From: CAMAUF01 sp046152925
GTDB lineage: Bacteria > Chloroflexota > Dehalococcoidia > Tepidiformales > Tepidiformaceae
Reading direction: 5' to 3'
Length of the DNA: 36,569 bases
Assembly (NCBI GenBank): GCA_046152925.1
Contig: JBJXFX010000140.1
Location: 1 to 36,569 of the forward strand
The position numbers and the translations under genes were made by a program. Of this stretch, positions 23,182 through 30,780 are shown in pieces; the stretch's first letter is position 1; the number at the start of each line of letters is the position of its first letter. The notes beneath the pieces were generated by a model. That model made no database searches and was not told where the DNA came from. It saw only the letters and a program-made list of their open reading frames with translations.

Positions 23182-23217
23182 TGGCGCTCCATTCTCCCCA
23201 TCCTCAGGAGTCTCCCC

Positions 23218-24510
23218 ATGCCCCAGTTCGAGACGCTGCAAGTCCACGCCGGCCAAGAACCGGACCCGACGACCGGTTCGCGCGCCGTCCCCATCTATCA
23301 GACCACCAGCTACGTCTTCGAAAATGCCGAACACGGGGCGGCCCTCTTCGCCCTCCAGCAGTTCGGCAACATCTACACCCGGATCATGAACCCAACGACC
23401 GACGTCTTTGAGAAGCGCATGGCCGCGCTCGAAGGCGGCGTCGGGGGACTCGCCACTTCCTCGGGGCAGGCCGCTCAACTCCTCGCCTTCGCAACGATCT
23501 GCCAGGCCGGCGACAACATCGTCTCCACCTCGCTGCTCTACGGCGGCACCTACAACCAGTTCAAGGTCGCCTTCCCCCGCTTCGGCATCAGCGTCAAGTT
23601 CGTCGATGGCGACGACCCGGCTGACTTCGAGAAGCTGATCGACGCGAATACCAAGGCGCTCTACGTCGAGACCGTCGGCAACCCCAAGCTCAACATCCCG
23701 GACTTCGAGGCGCTTGCCGCCATCGCCCACAAGAACGGCATCCCACTTGTTGTCGATAACACGTTCGGCGCTGGCGGCTATCGCTGCCGGCCACTGGAGC
23801 ACGGGGCCGACATCGTCGTCGAGTCGACCACCAAATGGGTCGGCGGCCACGGCCTGAGCATCGGCGGGATGATCATCGATGGCGGCACGTTCAACTGGGG
23901 CAACGGCAAGCATCCGATGTTCACAGAGCCCAGCGAGGGCTACCACGGGATGAAGTTCTGGGACGTCTTCGGCAACTTCCCGGGCATGGGCAACGTCGCG
24001 TTCATCATCCGCGCTCGCGTCGAAGGGCTGCGCGACCTCGGCATGTGCCAGGCGCCGATGAACTCGTTCCTCAACCTCGTCGGCCTCGAGACGCTCTCGT
24101 TGCGTGTCGAGAGACACGATTCGAACGCCCTCGCGCTCGCGAAATGGCTCCAGCAACACCCGAAGGTCACCTGGGTGAATTACAACGGGCTCGAAGACCA
24201 CCCGTCGTACGCGCTTTCCAAGAAATATATGCGGCCCGGCGCCCATGGTTCGATCCTCAACTTCGGGATCAAGGGCGGCATGGAAGCAGGCAAGCGGTTC
24301 ATCTCGGACGTGAAGCTCGCGAGCTTGCTCGCGAACGTTGGCGACGCCAAGACGCTGGTCATTCATCCAGCCTCGACCACGCACCAGCAGCTTGGCGAGG
24401 AAGAACAGTTCTCGAGCGGCGTGACGCCGGATCTCGTCCGCGTCTCCGTCGGGATCGAGCACATCGACGACATCATCGCCGACTTCGAACAGGCGCTTGC
24501 GGCCAGTTAA
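23218..24510 (+). CDS. metY: O-acetylhomoserine sulfhydrylase
   Basis: This PLP enzyme joins O-acetylhomoserine and sulfide to give homocysteine, the direct sulfhydrylation route to methionine. The 430-residue length is typical of MetY rather than the shorter MetB/MetZ. Visible features are the N-terminal QVHAGQEPDPTTGSRAVPIYQT, the substrate loop NIYTRIMNPT, the PLP aspartate region VVDNTFGAGGYRC and the Schiff-base lysine K206 in STTKWVGGHG. The C-terminal NVGDAKTLVIHPASTTHQQL is diagnostic. It has an AGGAG ribosome binding site and its own promoter. It forms an operon with metX, 14 bp downstream, which makes its substrate. Confidence 0.97.
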   Translation: MPQFETLQVHAGQEPDPTTGSRAVPIYQTTSYVFENAEHGAALFALQQFGNIYTRIMNPTTDVFEKRMAALEGGVGGLATSSGQAAQLLAFATICQAGDNIVSTSLLYGGTYNQFKVAFPRFGISVKFVDGDDPADFEKLIDANTKALYVETVGNPKLNIPDFEALAAIAHKNGIPLVVDNTFGAGGYRCRPLEHGADIVVESTTKWVGGHGLSIGGMIIDGGTFNWGNGKHPMFTEPSEGYHGMKFWDVFGNFPGMGNVAFIIRARVEGLRDLGMCQAPMNSFLNLVGLETLSLRVERHDSNALALAKWLQQHPKVTWVNYNGLEDHPSYALSKKYMRPGAHGSILNFGIKGGMEAGKRFISDVKLASLLANVGDAKTLVIHPASTTHQQLGEEEQFSSGVTPDLVRVSVGIEHIDDIIADFEQALAAS

Positions 24511-24524
24511 CGCGGAAAGGGCTC

Positions 24525-25604
24525 ATGCCTAACATCGCGAGCGCCACACAGGTGAAGGCGATTGGCAAGCTCTCGCTCCAGAGTGGGGCGGAGCTTGCCT
24601 CCGTCGATGTCGCCTACGAACAGTACGGCCACCTTTCACCCGCCGGCGACAACGCGGTCCTCGTCTGCCATGCACTGACCGGGAGCGCGCGCGCCGCGGG
24701 CGACCAGGGCTGGTGGGACCCGCTCATCGGCCCGGGCGCCGCACTGGACACCAACCGGTTCGCCGTGATCTGCTCCAACTTCCTCGCGAGCTGCTACGGG
24801 ACGACCGGCCCGCTCTCCATCGACCCCGCCACTGGCCGCTCCTACGGCGGCCGCTTCCCGGCGGTTACGGTGGGCGACATGGTGGCGGCCCAACGCGCGC
24901 TCGTCGGCGGGCTCGGCGTGCGATCGCTCGCCCTCGTCACCGGTGGGTCGCTTGGCGGTCTCCAAGTGCTCGAATGGGCGGCGCAAGCGCCGGAACTCGT
25001 GCGCGCGATCAACCCGATCGCCTGTGGGCTGGCGCATTCGGCCTGGTGCATCGCCTTCAACGAGTGTGCCCGCCAGGCGATCCGGAACGACCCGAGCTTC
25101 CACGGCGGCGACTACATGCTCCACGGCACCTCGCCAGACCGCGGCCTGGCCCTCGGCCGGATGGTCGCGATGATCAGTTACCGCTCGTCGGCCTCGTTTG
25201 AAGAGCGCTTTGGCCGGCGGGCCATCCCGCCCGCGGAGGCCGACGCCGGGCGCTTCGATGTCGAGTCTTACCTTCACTACCAGGGCGACAAGCTCGTCGA
25301 GCGCTTCGATGCAAACGCCTACCTCCGGATAACCGAGGCGATGGACCGCTTCGACGTAGGCCAAGAGCGTGGCGGCGCGGCCAAGGCGCTGGCCGGCTTC
25401 ACCGGCCCAGCACTCGTCCTCGGGATCGACTCGGACATCCTCTATCCGTTGCGGGAGGAGGAGGCCGTGGCTGCGACCCTGCGCGGGAACGGCAATGCCG
25501 TGAGCTTCGGCGTCGTCAACTCGATCCACGGCCACGATGCCTTCCTCATGGAGTGGGCGCAGCTCGACCAGCACCTGCGCCCGTTCGTGGCAGCCTTACG
25601 GTAA
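24525..25604 (+). CDS. metX: Homoserine O-acetyltransferase
   Basis: This enzyme acetylates homoserine using acetyl-CoA, supplying MetY. The 359-residue alpha/beta-hydrolase-fold protein has CHALTGSARA, the family signature NFLASCYGTTGPLS, the nucleophile S142 in GGSLGG, and later the acid in GIDSDILYP and the base in IHGHDAFLMEW. MetX-fold enzymes can also be succinyltransferases, but the metY partner supports acetyl or at least MetY-compatible chemistry. GGAAAGGG precedes the ATG at 24525, and reading further upstream overlaps metY in another frame. Confidence 0.96.
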   Translation: MPNIASATQVKAIGKLSLQSGAELASVDVAYEQYGHLSPAGDNAVLVCHALTGSARAAGDQGWWDPLIGPGAALDTNRFAVICSNFLASCYGTTGPLSIDPATGRSYGGRFPAVTVGDMVAAQRALVGGLGVRSLALVTGGSLGGLQVLEWAAQAPELVRAINPIACGLAHSAWCIAFNECARQAIRNDPSFHGGDYMLHGTSPDRGLALGRMVAMISYRSSASFEERFGRRAIPPAEADAGRFDVESYLHYQGDKLVERFDANAYLRITEAMDRFDVGQERGGAAKALAGFTGPALVLGIDSDILYPLREEEAVAATLRGNGNAVSFGVVNSIHGHDAFLMEWAQLDQHLRPFVAALR

Positions 25605-25648
25605 CGGCGCGAGGGTCGGCCCTTGCCCGCTCGCGGGCCGTTCGATGG

Positions 25649-25654
25649 CAGAAT
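25649..25654 (+). promoter_or_regulatory. Extended -10 element of the esterase gene, leaderless arrangement
   Basis: TGGCAGAAT (TGn plus CAGAAT), then six bases and the ATG at 25661. Confidence 0.4.
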
Positions 25655-25660
25655 GGCCCG

Positions 25661-26719
25661 ATGAGCCTTCGCCCGGTCGCCGCCAGTTTCGCCCTCGCGC
25701 TCGTCGCGCTGACAGCCATCGCCTGCGGCGGCCGCGAAGGAGCCGATGGCGAACCGGCCAGCGCACCGGTCGTAACGACGGCTCTCGCCTCGCCGCTGGC
25801 TAGCGCGACGAGCACGAGGCCGGCGGCGGCGCCAACGCCCGCACCCTCGCCGCGAGCGAGCCCGAAGTCACCCTCGACCGGCAACGGATGCACGGCCTCG
25901 CTGCCAGTCCAGTTGCGGGCCGGCGCAACGGCCGTGCTGACGGTGACGTCGGAGAGCCGGCAGCGGGCCTACCGCCTGCACGTCCCCGCGAAGGTCGACC
26001 CAACAAAGCCAGCGCCGCTGGTCCTCAACTTCCACGGGCTCGGGAGCAACGGGGCCGAGCAGGAGGTCTATTCGGGGCTTCTCCCGGTCAGCGACCGCGA
26101 GGGGTTCTACCTCGTGTCGCCCGATGGGACGGGCGAGCCGCGCGCCTGGAACATCCTCAACCTGCCGATCCTGCCGGACGACGACCAGTTCGTCCGCGAC
26201 CTAATTGCCGAAGTCGAGCGGCTCGTCTGCATCGACCCGCTGCGCGTGTACTCCACCGGGATGTCGAACGGGGCGTTCTTCAGCTCACAGCTCGCCTGCC
26301 GCCTCGCCGACCAGATCGCGGCGATTGCCCCGGTGGCCGGCGTCCGGAAGCCAGGGGCAGGGTGTGACGACCAGACGCCAGTCCTCGCCTTCCACGGCGT
26401 CGAGGACGGCGTTGTGCCCTTCGAAGCTGGCCGCGTGCTCAACGTCTTGAGCTACGACGGCGCGCGGGCGGAGACCGCCGCATGGGCGAAGCAGAACGGG
26501 TGCGCCGCCGAATCCACGGCCAGCCGGGTCGCGGACCATGTCACCCGGGAGAGCTACTCAGGCTGCGCGGCCGGGAATGAGACCGCGCTGGTCGTCGTCG
26601 ACGACGGAGGACACACCTGGCCGGGCTCGGTCCCGGTCGCGTCGCTCGGTAAGACCAACCGGGAGATCTCAGCCGCCGAGCTGATCTGGGCCTTCTTCCG
26701 TGCCCACCCGCTCAAATGA
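25661..26719 (+). CDS. Exported esterase of the PHB depolymerase/feruloyl esterase (LpqC) type
   Basis: The 352-residue protein starts with a signal peptide ending in a probable lipobox (LTAIACGG), then a T/S/A/P-rich linker and a catalytic domain from about residue 85. The oxyanion region is LNFHGLGSNG, the nucleophile serine is in STGMSNGAF, and the C-terminal base is the His of DGGHTWPG, a motif typical of polyhydroxybutyrate depolymerase and feruloyl esterase-like (LpqC) enzymes. It probably acts on ester-containing polymers or plant phenolics outside the cell. It is 56 bp after metX but is likely a separate unit. Confidence 0.88.
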   Translation: MSLRPVAASFALALVALTAIACGGREGADGEPASAPVVTTALASPLASATSTRPAAAPTPAPSPRASPKSPSTGNGCTASLPVQLRAGATAVLTVTSESRQRAYRLHVPAKVDPTKPAPLVLNFHGLGSNGAEQEVYSGLLPVSDREGFYLVSPDGTGEPRAWNILNLPILPDDDQFVRDLIAEVERLVCIDPLRVYSTGMSNGAFFSSQLACRLADQIAAIAPVAGVRKPGAGCDDQTPVLAFHGVEDGVVPFEAGRVLNVLSYDGARAETAAWAKQNGCAAESTASRVADHVTRESYSGCAAGNETALVVVDDGGHTWPGSVPVASLGKTNREISAAELIWAFFRAHPLK

Positions 26720-26744
26720 GGTGGCGCGGCCGCCCCGATATCGT

Positions 26745-26750
26745 TAGAAT
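26745..26750 (+). promoter_or_regulatory. Candidate -10 element of the SRPBCC gene
   Basis: TAGAAT, five of six matches to consensus, 32 bp before the ATG at 26783. No -35 box is clear. Confidence 0.35.
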
Positions 26751-26782
26751 CGACTTACATTTCCACTCGGAGCGCGCTGCAT

Positions 26783-27226
26783 ATGCCGATCGATGTGACC
26801 GCCACGATCGAGATCCGCCGGCCGATCGCCGAGGTCTGGGCCTTCTTGGCTGACACGGGCAACGATACGCGTTGGATTCGCGCCCTCTCCAAGGTCCAGC
26901 CATTGACGCCAGGGCCCATCGCCACGGGCAGCCGCGTCCGGCGTGTCGCGAGCATGATGGGCCGCAAGATCGATTACACGACCGAGGTCACCGAGCTCGA
27001 CGCGGGGCGGCGCGTGGCGATGAAGACGCTCTCTGGACCGCCGATGCTGGTCGACTACCTCCTGGCGGAGGCGCCCGGCGGCGGGACGCAGGTAAGAGTC
27101 CGGAATCGGGGCGGGCGCGGACTCCTCTTCGCCGGACCCTTGGCGATGCTCATGGGACGGATGGTGAACGGCCGTGTGAAGGGCGACCTGCAGGCGCTTA
27201 AAGCCGCGCTTGAGTCCGCTGGGTAA
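26783..27226 (+). CDS. SRPBCC (START/Bet v1-like) family protein
   Basis: The 147-residue protein has the polyketide-cyclase-2/SRPBCC layout: an N-terminal IDVTATIEIRRPIAEVWAF, a central GSRVRRVASMMGRKIDYTTEVTEL and a C-terminal helix (VNGRVKGDLQALKAAL). The fold binds hydrophobic ligands in a cavity. Members of this group are usually annotated as polyketide cyclase or dehydrase, but the activity is rarely known. No partner gene suggests a substrate. It precedes the TetR gene in the same direction. Confidence 0.82.
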   Translation: MPIDVTATIEIRRPIAEVWAFLADTGNDTRWIRALSKVQPLTPGPIATGSRVRRVASMMGRKIDYTTEVTELDAGRRVAMKTLSGPPMLVDYLLAEAPGGGTQVRVRNRGGRGLLFAGPLAMLMGRMVNGRVKGDLQALKAALESAG

Positions 27227-27303
27227 TGGAACTCACACAGCGGTTACACGGCATTTACCTCCTTGACCACGTCTGGCGCATCGGAATCTGGTACGGTAGT
27301 AAG

Positions 27304-27322
27304 ACTGTCGCACAGTGACAGT
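27304..27322. promoter_or_regulatory. TetR-type operator
   Basis: ACTGTCGCACAGTGACAGT is an inverted repeat with 6-bp arms (ACTGTC, GACAGT) and a 7-bp centre. It begins 7 bp after an extended -10, TGGTACGGT (27289-27297), and ends 10 bp before the TetR start, as expected for autorepression. Confidence 0.6.
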
Positions 27323-27332
27323 TGGGGTTTGA

Positions 27333-27974
27333 TTGAGTACGCCCAGCGCCGCGCCCGAGGTTGGGATCGAGTTTCCCGCTGGCTTCGTCTCCCGTGCAGG
27401 GGGGGATAAACCGCGGCGTGAGCGGACCCGGACGAAGATCGTCGAGGCGGCGGGCGGCCTCTTCCGCGACGCCGGCTTCGCCGAGACGTCGATGCAAGCG
27501 ATCGCGGACGCGACCGGCATGGGCGTGGGCACGCTGTACGGTTACTTCGTTTCTAAGGACGAGATCCTCCGCGAAGTGCTGTATGCCCAGGCAGCCGTCC
27601 AAAGCGAAACCTATCGGGCGGCCGTCGCCGCCGTCCCCAACGGGCTCGACCGCCTGCTCTTTTCGTTCGACTTGCTGATGGAGTACATCGACCAGAACCG
27701 CGCGATCATCCGCGGCATCCTGGAGGTACACCATCCCGAGGAAGAAGCTCGGGCTCAGCCGCTCGAATGGCTCTTTCAGAGCGCACGCGCGCTGCTCCTC
27801 GCGGGCCAAGCTCAGGGCCACATCCGTCCCTTGCCCATCGACACGACCGCCCGCCTGATCGTCGGCGCGGCGCTTTCGGCCGGACTTGGCCAAGGCGCTT
27901 GGCGCGGCGTCGAAAGCGACGCGGGAGTGCGGGCCGAGCTCCGCTTGCTCATCCGTGAGCTCGTGGCCCCGTAG
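27333..27974 (+). CDS. TetR/AcrR family transcriptional regulator
   Basis: The 213-residue protein has an N-terminal DNA-binding domain: RTRTKIVEAAGGLFRDAGF, then the helix-turn-helix TSMQAIADATGMGVGTLYGYFVSKDEIL (about 53-80). The C-terminal domain is an all-helical ligand-binding part with FSFDLLMEYIDQNRAI. The first 30 residues are a nonconserved tail. The start is a TTG at 27333; no strong ribosome binding site is seen. A 19-bp inverted repeat just upstream is its probable operator. The F420-type oxidoreductase gene 73 bp downstream, on the same strand, is the most obvious candidate target. Confidence 0.92.
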   Translation: MSTPSAAPEVGIEFPAGFVSRAGGDKPRRERTRTKIVEAAGGLFRDAGFAETSMQAIADATGMGVGTLYGYFVSKDEILREVLYAQAAVQSETYRAAVAAVPNGLDRLLFSFDLLMEYIDQNRAIIRGILEVHHPEEEARAQPLEWLFQSARALLLAGQAQGHIRPLPIDTTARLIVGAALSAGLGQGAWRGVESDAGVRAELRLLIRELVAP

Positions 27975-28047
27975 GCGGTTCGCGATTGTGGGCCGTCGCC
28001 CCGACCAGTAGGCTGCACCGCACAACACCAACCCCGGGAGGCTCGTC

Positions 28048-28986
28048 ATGGCGGCGAACGTCCATTTCGGCATCACGATCCCCCAGATCAAGCGGACCTG
28101 GTCCGAAACGAAGTCCGCGGCGACGGAGTTCGAGGCGATGGGCTTCGATTCGCTCTGGGTCTGCGACCACCTCTATGGTCCCCAATCACCTTCGATCCCG
28201 ATCCTCGAAGCGTGGTCGCTGCTCAGCGCCGTCGCCGCAATCACGGAGCGAGTCGAGCTCGGCACACTCGTGACGCCGGCCGGGATGCGCAACCCCGCAC
28301 AACTCGGCAAGACGATCGCGACGATCGACAACATCGCGGGCGGTCGCGTGATCGCGGGCCTCGGCGCAGGCTGGATGCGCCGCGAGTTCGCCGATTTCGG
28401 CGTCCCCTTTCTCGACACCAAAGAGCGCCTTGGCCAGCTCCGCGAAACCGTCCAACTGTTGCGGCAGATGTGGGGCGACGACCCCGAGGTGAGCTTCGCC
28501 GGCAAATACATCACGACGGACCGCGTCGTGACCGAGCCGAAGCCGCCGCGCCGCGTCCCAATCCTCATCGGAGGCGCCGGCGAGCAGGTCACGCTGAAAA
28601 TCGCGGCAAAATACGGGGACATCTGGAACAACCTCGCCGGCCAGCAGCCGAACCTCGCCCAGAAGGCCGCCAAGCTGCACGAACATATGGACGCGGCCGG
28701 CCGGCCGCGCAGCGAGGTGACCATCAGCCAGCAGTGCCTGGTGACGATCGCACCCGATGAAGCCTCGGCTGGGCCGATGATCGACACGGCCAAGAAGATC
28801 TTCGGGGGTCACATGGGCGACCCGACCGGCCCGCTCGCCATCTCAGGAAGCCCGGCGCGCGTGGTCGACCAGATCAACAAGCACATCGACCTCGGCTGCA
28901 CGATGTTCGTGATGGAGTTCTTCGGTCGCAGCACGCTCGAACCGGCCAAGCTCTTCGCGGAGACGGTGCTCCCGAAGTTCAAGTAG
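28048..28986 (+). CDS. F420-dependent luciferase-like (LLM) oxidoreductase
   Basis: The 312-residue protein is a TIM-barrel oxidoreductase of the luciferase-like monooxygenase family, F420-type. Motifs include FGITIPQIKRTW, GFDSLWVCDHLY, VELGTLVTPAGMRNP, TIDNIAGGRVIAGLGAGW, FVVTEPKPPRRVPILIGGAGE-like PPRRVPILIGG and the C-terminal GSPARVVDQINKHIDLGC. It would use reduced F420 (or FMN) to reduce or oxidise an unknown substrate. GGGAGG precedes the ATG with good spacing. The upstream TetR protein may control it. Confidence 0.92.
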   Translation: MAANVHFGITIPQIKRTWSETKSAATEFEAMGFDSLWVCDHLYGPQSPSIPILEAWSLLSAVAAITERVELGTLVTPAGMRNPAQLGKTIATIDNIAGGRVIAGLGAGWMRREFADFGVPFLDTKERLGQLRETVQLLRQMWGDDPEVSFAGKYITTDRVVTEPKPPRRVPILIGGAGEQVTLKIAAKYGDIWNNLAGQQPNLAQKAAKLHEHMDAAGRPRSEVTISQQCLVTIAPDEASAGPMIDTAKKIFGGHMGDPTGPLAISGSPARVVDQINKHIDLGCTMFVMEFFGRSTLEPAKLFAETVLPKFK

Positions 28987-29028
28987 CGTCAGGCCTTCAG
29001 GCCAGCGGCTCGCCTGCCGATCTTCGGA

Positions 29029-29277
29029 ATGATGAGCCTCTGGCGATTGCTGGCCCAGTTCCCGTTATATGCGCTTGCGGGCGCAGCGGCGCTGCTCGGC
29101 CAAAACGGTGCGTTCGAGCCAGCCGTCGCCTGGACGGCCGCGATGATCTGCGCCGGCCTGGCGTTGGCGGCCGGCCGGGCCGCGAAGTCGGCGGAAGACC
29201 GGGCACGCGAACGGTCCGCGCGTTCGCCTCGGGGCCTCCCGCTGCGCGGCGGCCGCTCCAGCGACCGCGCGGCCTAG
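29029..29277 (+). CDS. Small membrane protein, hypothetical
   Basis: The 82-residue ORF predicts two hydrophobic stretches (about 5-24, LWRLLAQFPLYALAGAAALLG, and 31-49, AVAWTAAMICAGLALAAGRA) followed by an arginine-rich tail. I see no ribosome binding site and no recognised family. It fills the 350-bp gap between the oxidoreductase and LuxR-type genes. It may be real, but could be a chance ORF in GC-rich sequence. Confidence 0.4.
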   Translation: MMSLWRLLAQFPLYALAGAAALLGQNGAFEPAVAWTAAMICAGLALAAGRAAKSAEDRARERSARSPRGLPLRGGRSSDRAA

Positions 29278-29340
29278 CGACGATCTGTCGTGTTGTACAT
29301 CGGGTAGTGTTCGGCTCGCTCGACGCGCGAGGATCACTCC

Positions 29341-30729
29341 ATGAGCTTGGCGACCCCCAACTTCGAACACGCCCACCGGTACGAACGCGACCTGACGCCG
29401 CGCCAGCGCGAGGTGCTTGCGCTGATTGCGCGGGAAAAGACAAACGCCGAGATCGCCGAGATCCTCGGCGTCAGTCTTGATGGCGCGAAGTGGCATGTCA
29501 GCGAGCTGTTGACCAAGCTCGCGCTGGGGACGCGCGAAGACGCCGCCGCCTACTGGCGTTGGCGGCAACGGCCGCGCGTGCGAGTCCGGGCGTTGGTCGC
29601 TGGGCTCTGGACGAGCGGAGCAGCGAAATGGACCTTAGCTGGCGCGGCGGCGGTGGCCGGCGCCGGGATCGTGGCGGGCGTCGCAGCGTACCGGTCTGAA
29701 TCACGAGCGCCGGACCCACGGACCGCGCCCTACCACATGCGCTCTAGCACCACGCTCGGAGTCTCCCCCGGGACGCGGTGGACCTCGGACTTCTGGTGGA
29801 AGGACGCCACGCACTTCCGCCACGAAGAGCGTCGCGAGGATGGCTCTCATTCGGTCACGGTCGCCGACGGAAAGGACAACTGGTACCTCGATTCAGGCTC
29901 GAACCAGTACCAACGCAGAAGCATCGACTCAGACGCTGGTGGCATCCCACCCGAAACGCTCGGCTGTGGAGGAGTAGTCGGCCGCCTGAAAGCGGCCAGC
30001 TTCGACGAGGTCCTCGCCGGAATGCGCCGCTCGGTCGGCCCAGGCACGGTCACGGTCTCGGACGATGCGGTGCTCGGCGGCCGCGCCGTGAAGATGGTCG
30101 AGGTCGCGATGCCCAACTTCATTCTCACCGCGCCCGGTCAGCGCGAGCTGCGCGAGGCGAACTGCACCTACTTCATCGACCCCGAGTGGCTCTTCATCAT
30201 GGGATTCGATAACAGCACGGAACCCCGCCGGATCTTCGGTTCGGTGGAGTTGGACCCCAAGTTCGAGCCAGACCTCTTCGTCTTCGACCTCCCGGCGGAC
30301 GCGACGGAGCTCCGTGGCCAGAGTGTGTCCCCTCCCTGGCCCGTCGACGCGATCGGCGTGCAGTCGCGTGCTGGCTACTGGCTGTTTGCGAGCCCGCCGC
30401 CCAACCTTCGCCTCACCACGTCGCGCTCCGACACGCCAACCGCAGGCGACTTCGCGGTTGAGCTCCACCAAGACCTCGCGTATCGCGTTGAACCCTGGAC
30501 GGGCCCGCCGCCGCTCGCGCTCCTCATCCGGCAGCGCCCAGGCGCCGCGGCCATCCTCCCCGGGCTGGCGACAGAGCCGATCGCGGGCCATCCGGCCACG
30601 ATCGAGGAGACGCCGGAGGGGGTTACGCTCCGCATCGCCGCGCCGGGACTCACGATCGAGCTTTCGAGCCCGGTCTTCCCCGCGGCGACCCTCCGGGCCT
30701 TCGCGGAACTGCTGCGCCCCGTCCCCTGA
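29341..30729 (+). CDS. Membrane-tethered LuxR-type HTH protein with extracellular domain
   Basis: The 462-residue protein has an N-terminal LuxR/GerE helix-turn-helix (about 17-70: LTPRQREVLALIAREKTNAEIAEILGVSLDGAKWHVSELLTKL) with no receiver domain. A single membrane span follows (about 100-118, GAAAVAGAGIVAGVAAY), then a large extracytoplasmic part. That part (about 130-300) resembles LolA/outer-membrane-lipoprotein-like or DUF4367-type beta domains (STTLGVSPG, FWWKDATHFRHEE, VADGKDNWYLDSGSNQYQ), with a second beta-rich unit to the C-terminus. GAGGATC lies upstream of the ATG. The layout suggests a one-component ToxR-like sensor; the ligand and target are unknown. Confidence 0.85.
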   Translation: MSLATPNFEHAHRYERDLTPRQREVLALIAREKTNAEIAEILGVSLDGAKWHVSELLTKLALGTREDAAAYWRWRQRPRVRVRALVAGLWTSGAAKWTLAGAAAVAGAGIVAGVAAYRSESRAPDPRTAPYHMRSSTTLGVSPGTRWTSDFWWKDATHFRHEERREDGSHSVTVADGKDNWYLDSGSNQYQRRSIDSDAGGIPPETLGCGGVVGRLKAASFDEVLAGMRRSVGPGTVTVSDDAVLGGRAVKMVEVAMPNFILTAPGQRELREANCTYFIDPEWLFIMGFDNSTEPRRIFGSVELDPKFEPDLFVFDLPADATELRGQSVSPPWPVDAIGVQSRAGYWLFASPPPNLRLTTSRSDTPTAGDFAVELHQDLAYRVEPWTGPPPLALLIRQRPGAAAILPGLATEPIAGHPATIEETPEGVTLRIAAPGLTIELSSPVFPAATLRAFAELLRPVP

Positions 30730-30733
30730 GGCT

Positions 30734-30754
30734 CGCCCGCGCTCAGCTCGGGCG
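30734..30754 (+). terminator. Short hairpin after the LuxR-type gene
   Basis: CGCCCG (30734-30739) pairs with CGGGCG (30749-30754) across a 9-nt loop. It is weak and without a T-tract, and lies just before the next gene's -10 candidate TATCGT (30756-30761). Confidence 0.25.
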
Positions 30755-30780
30755 GTATCGTCGTCGCGGGGAGGCAGACC

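Noticed and set aside
23157..23217. SAM or other methionine riboswitch before metY
   Set aside because: Only 61 bp separate the genes and a normal promoter with a 30-nt leader fills the space, too short for a SAM riboswitch.
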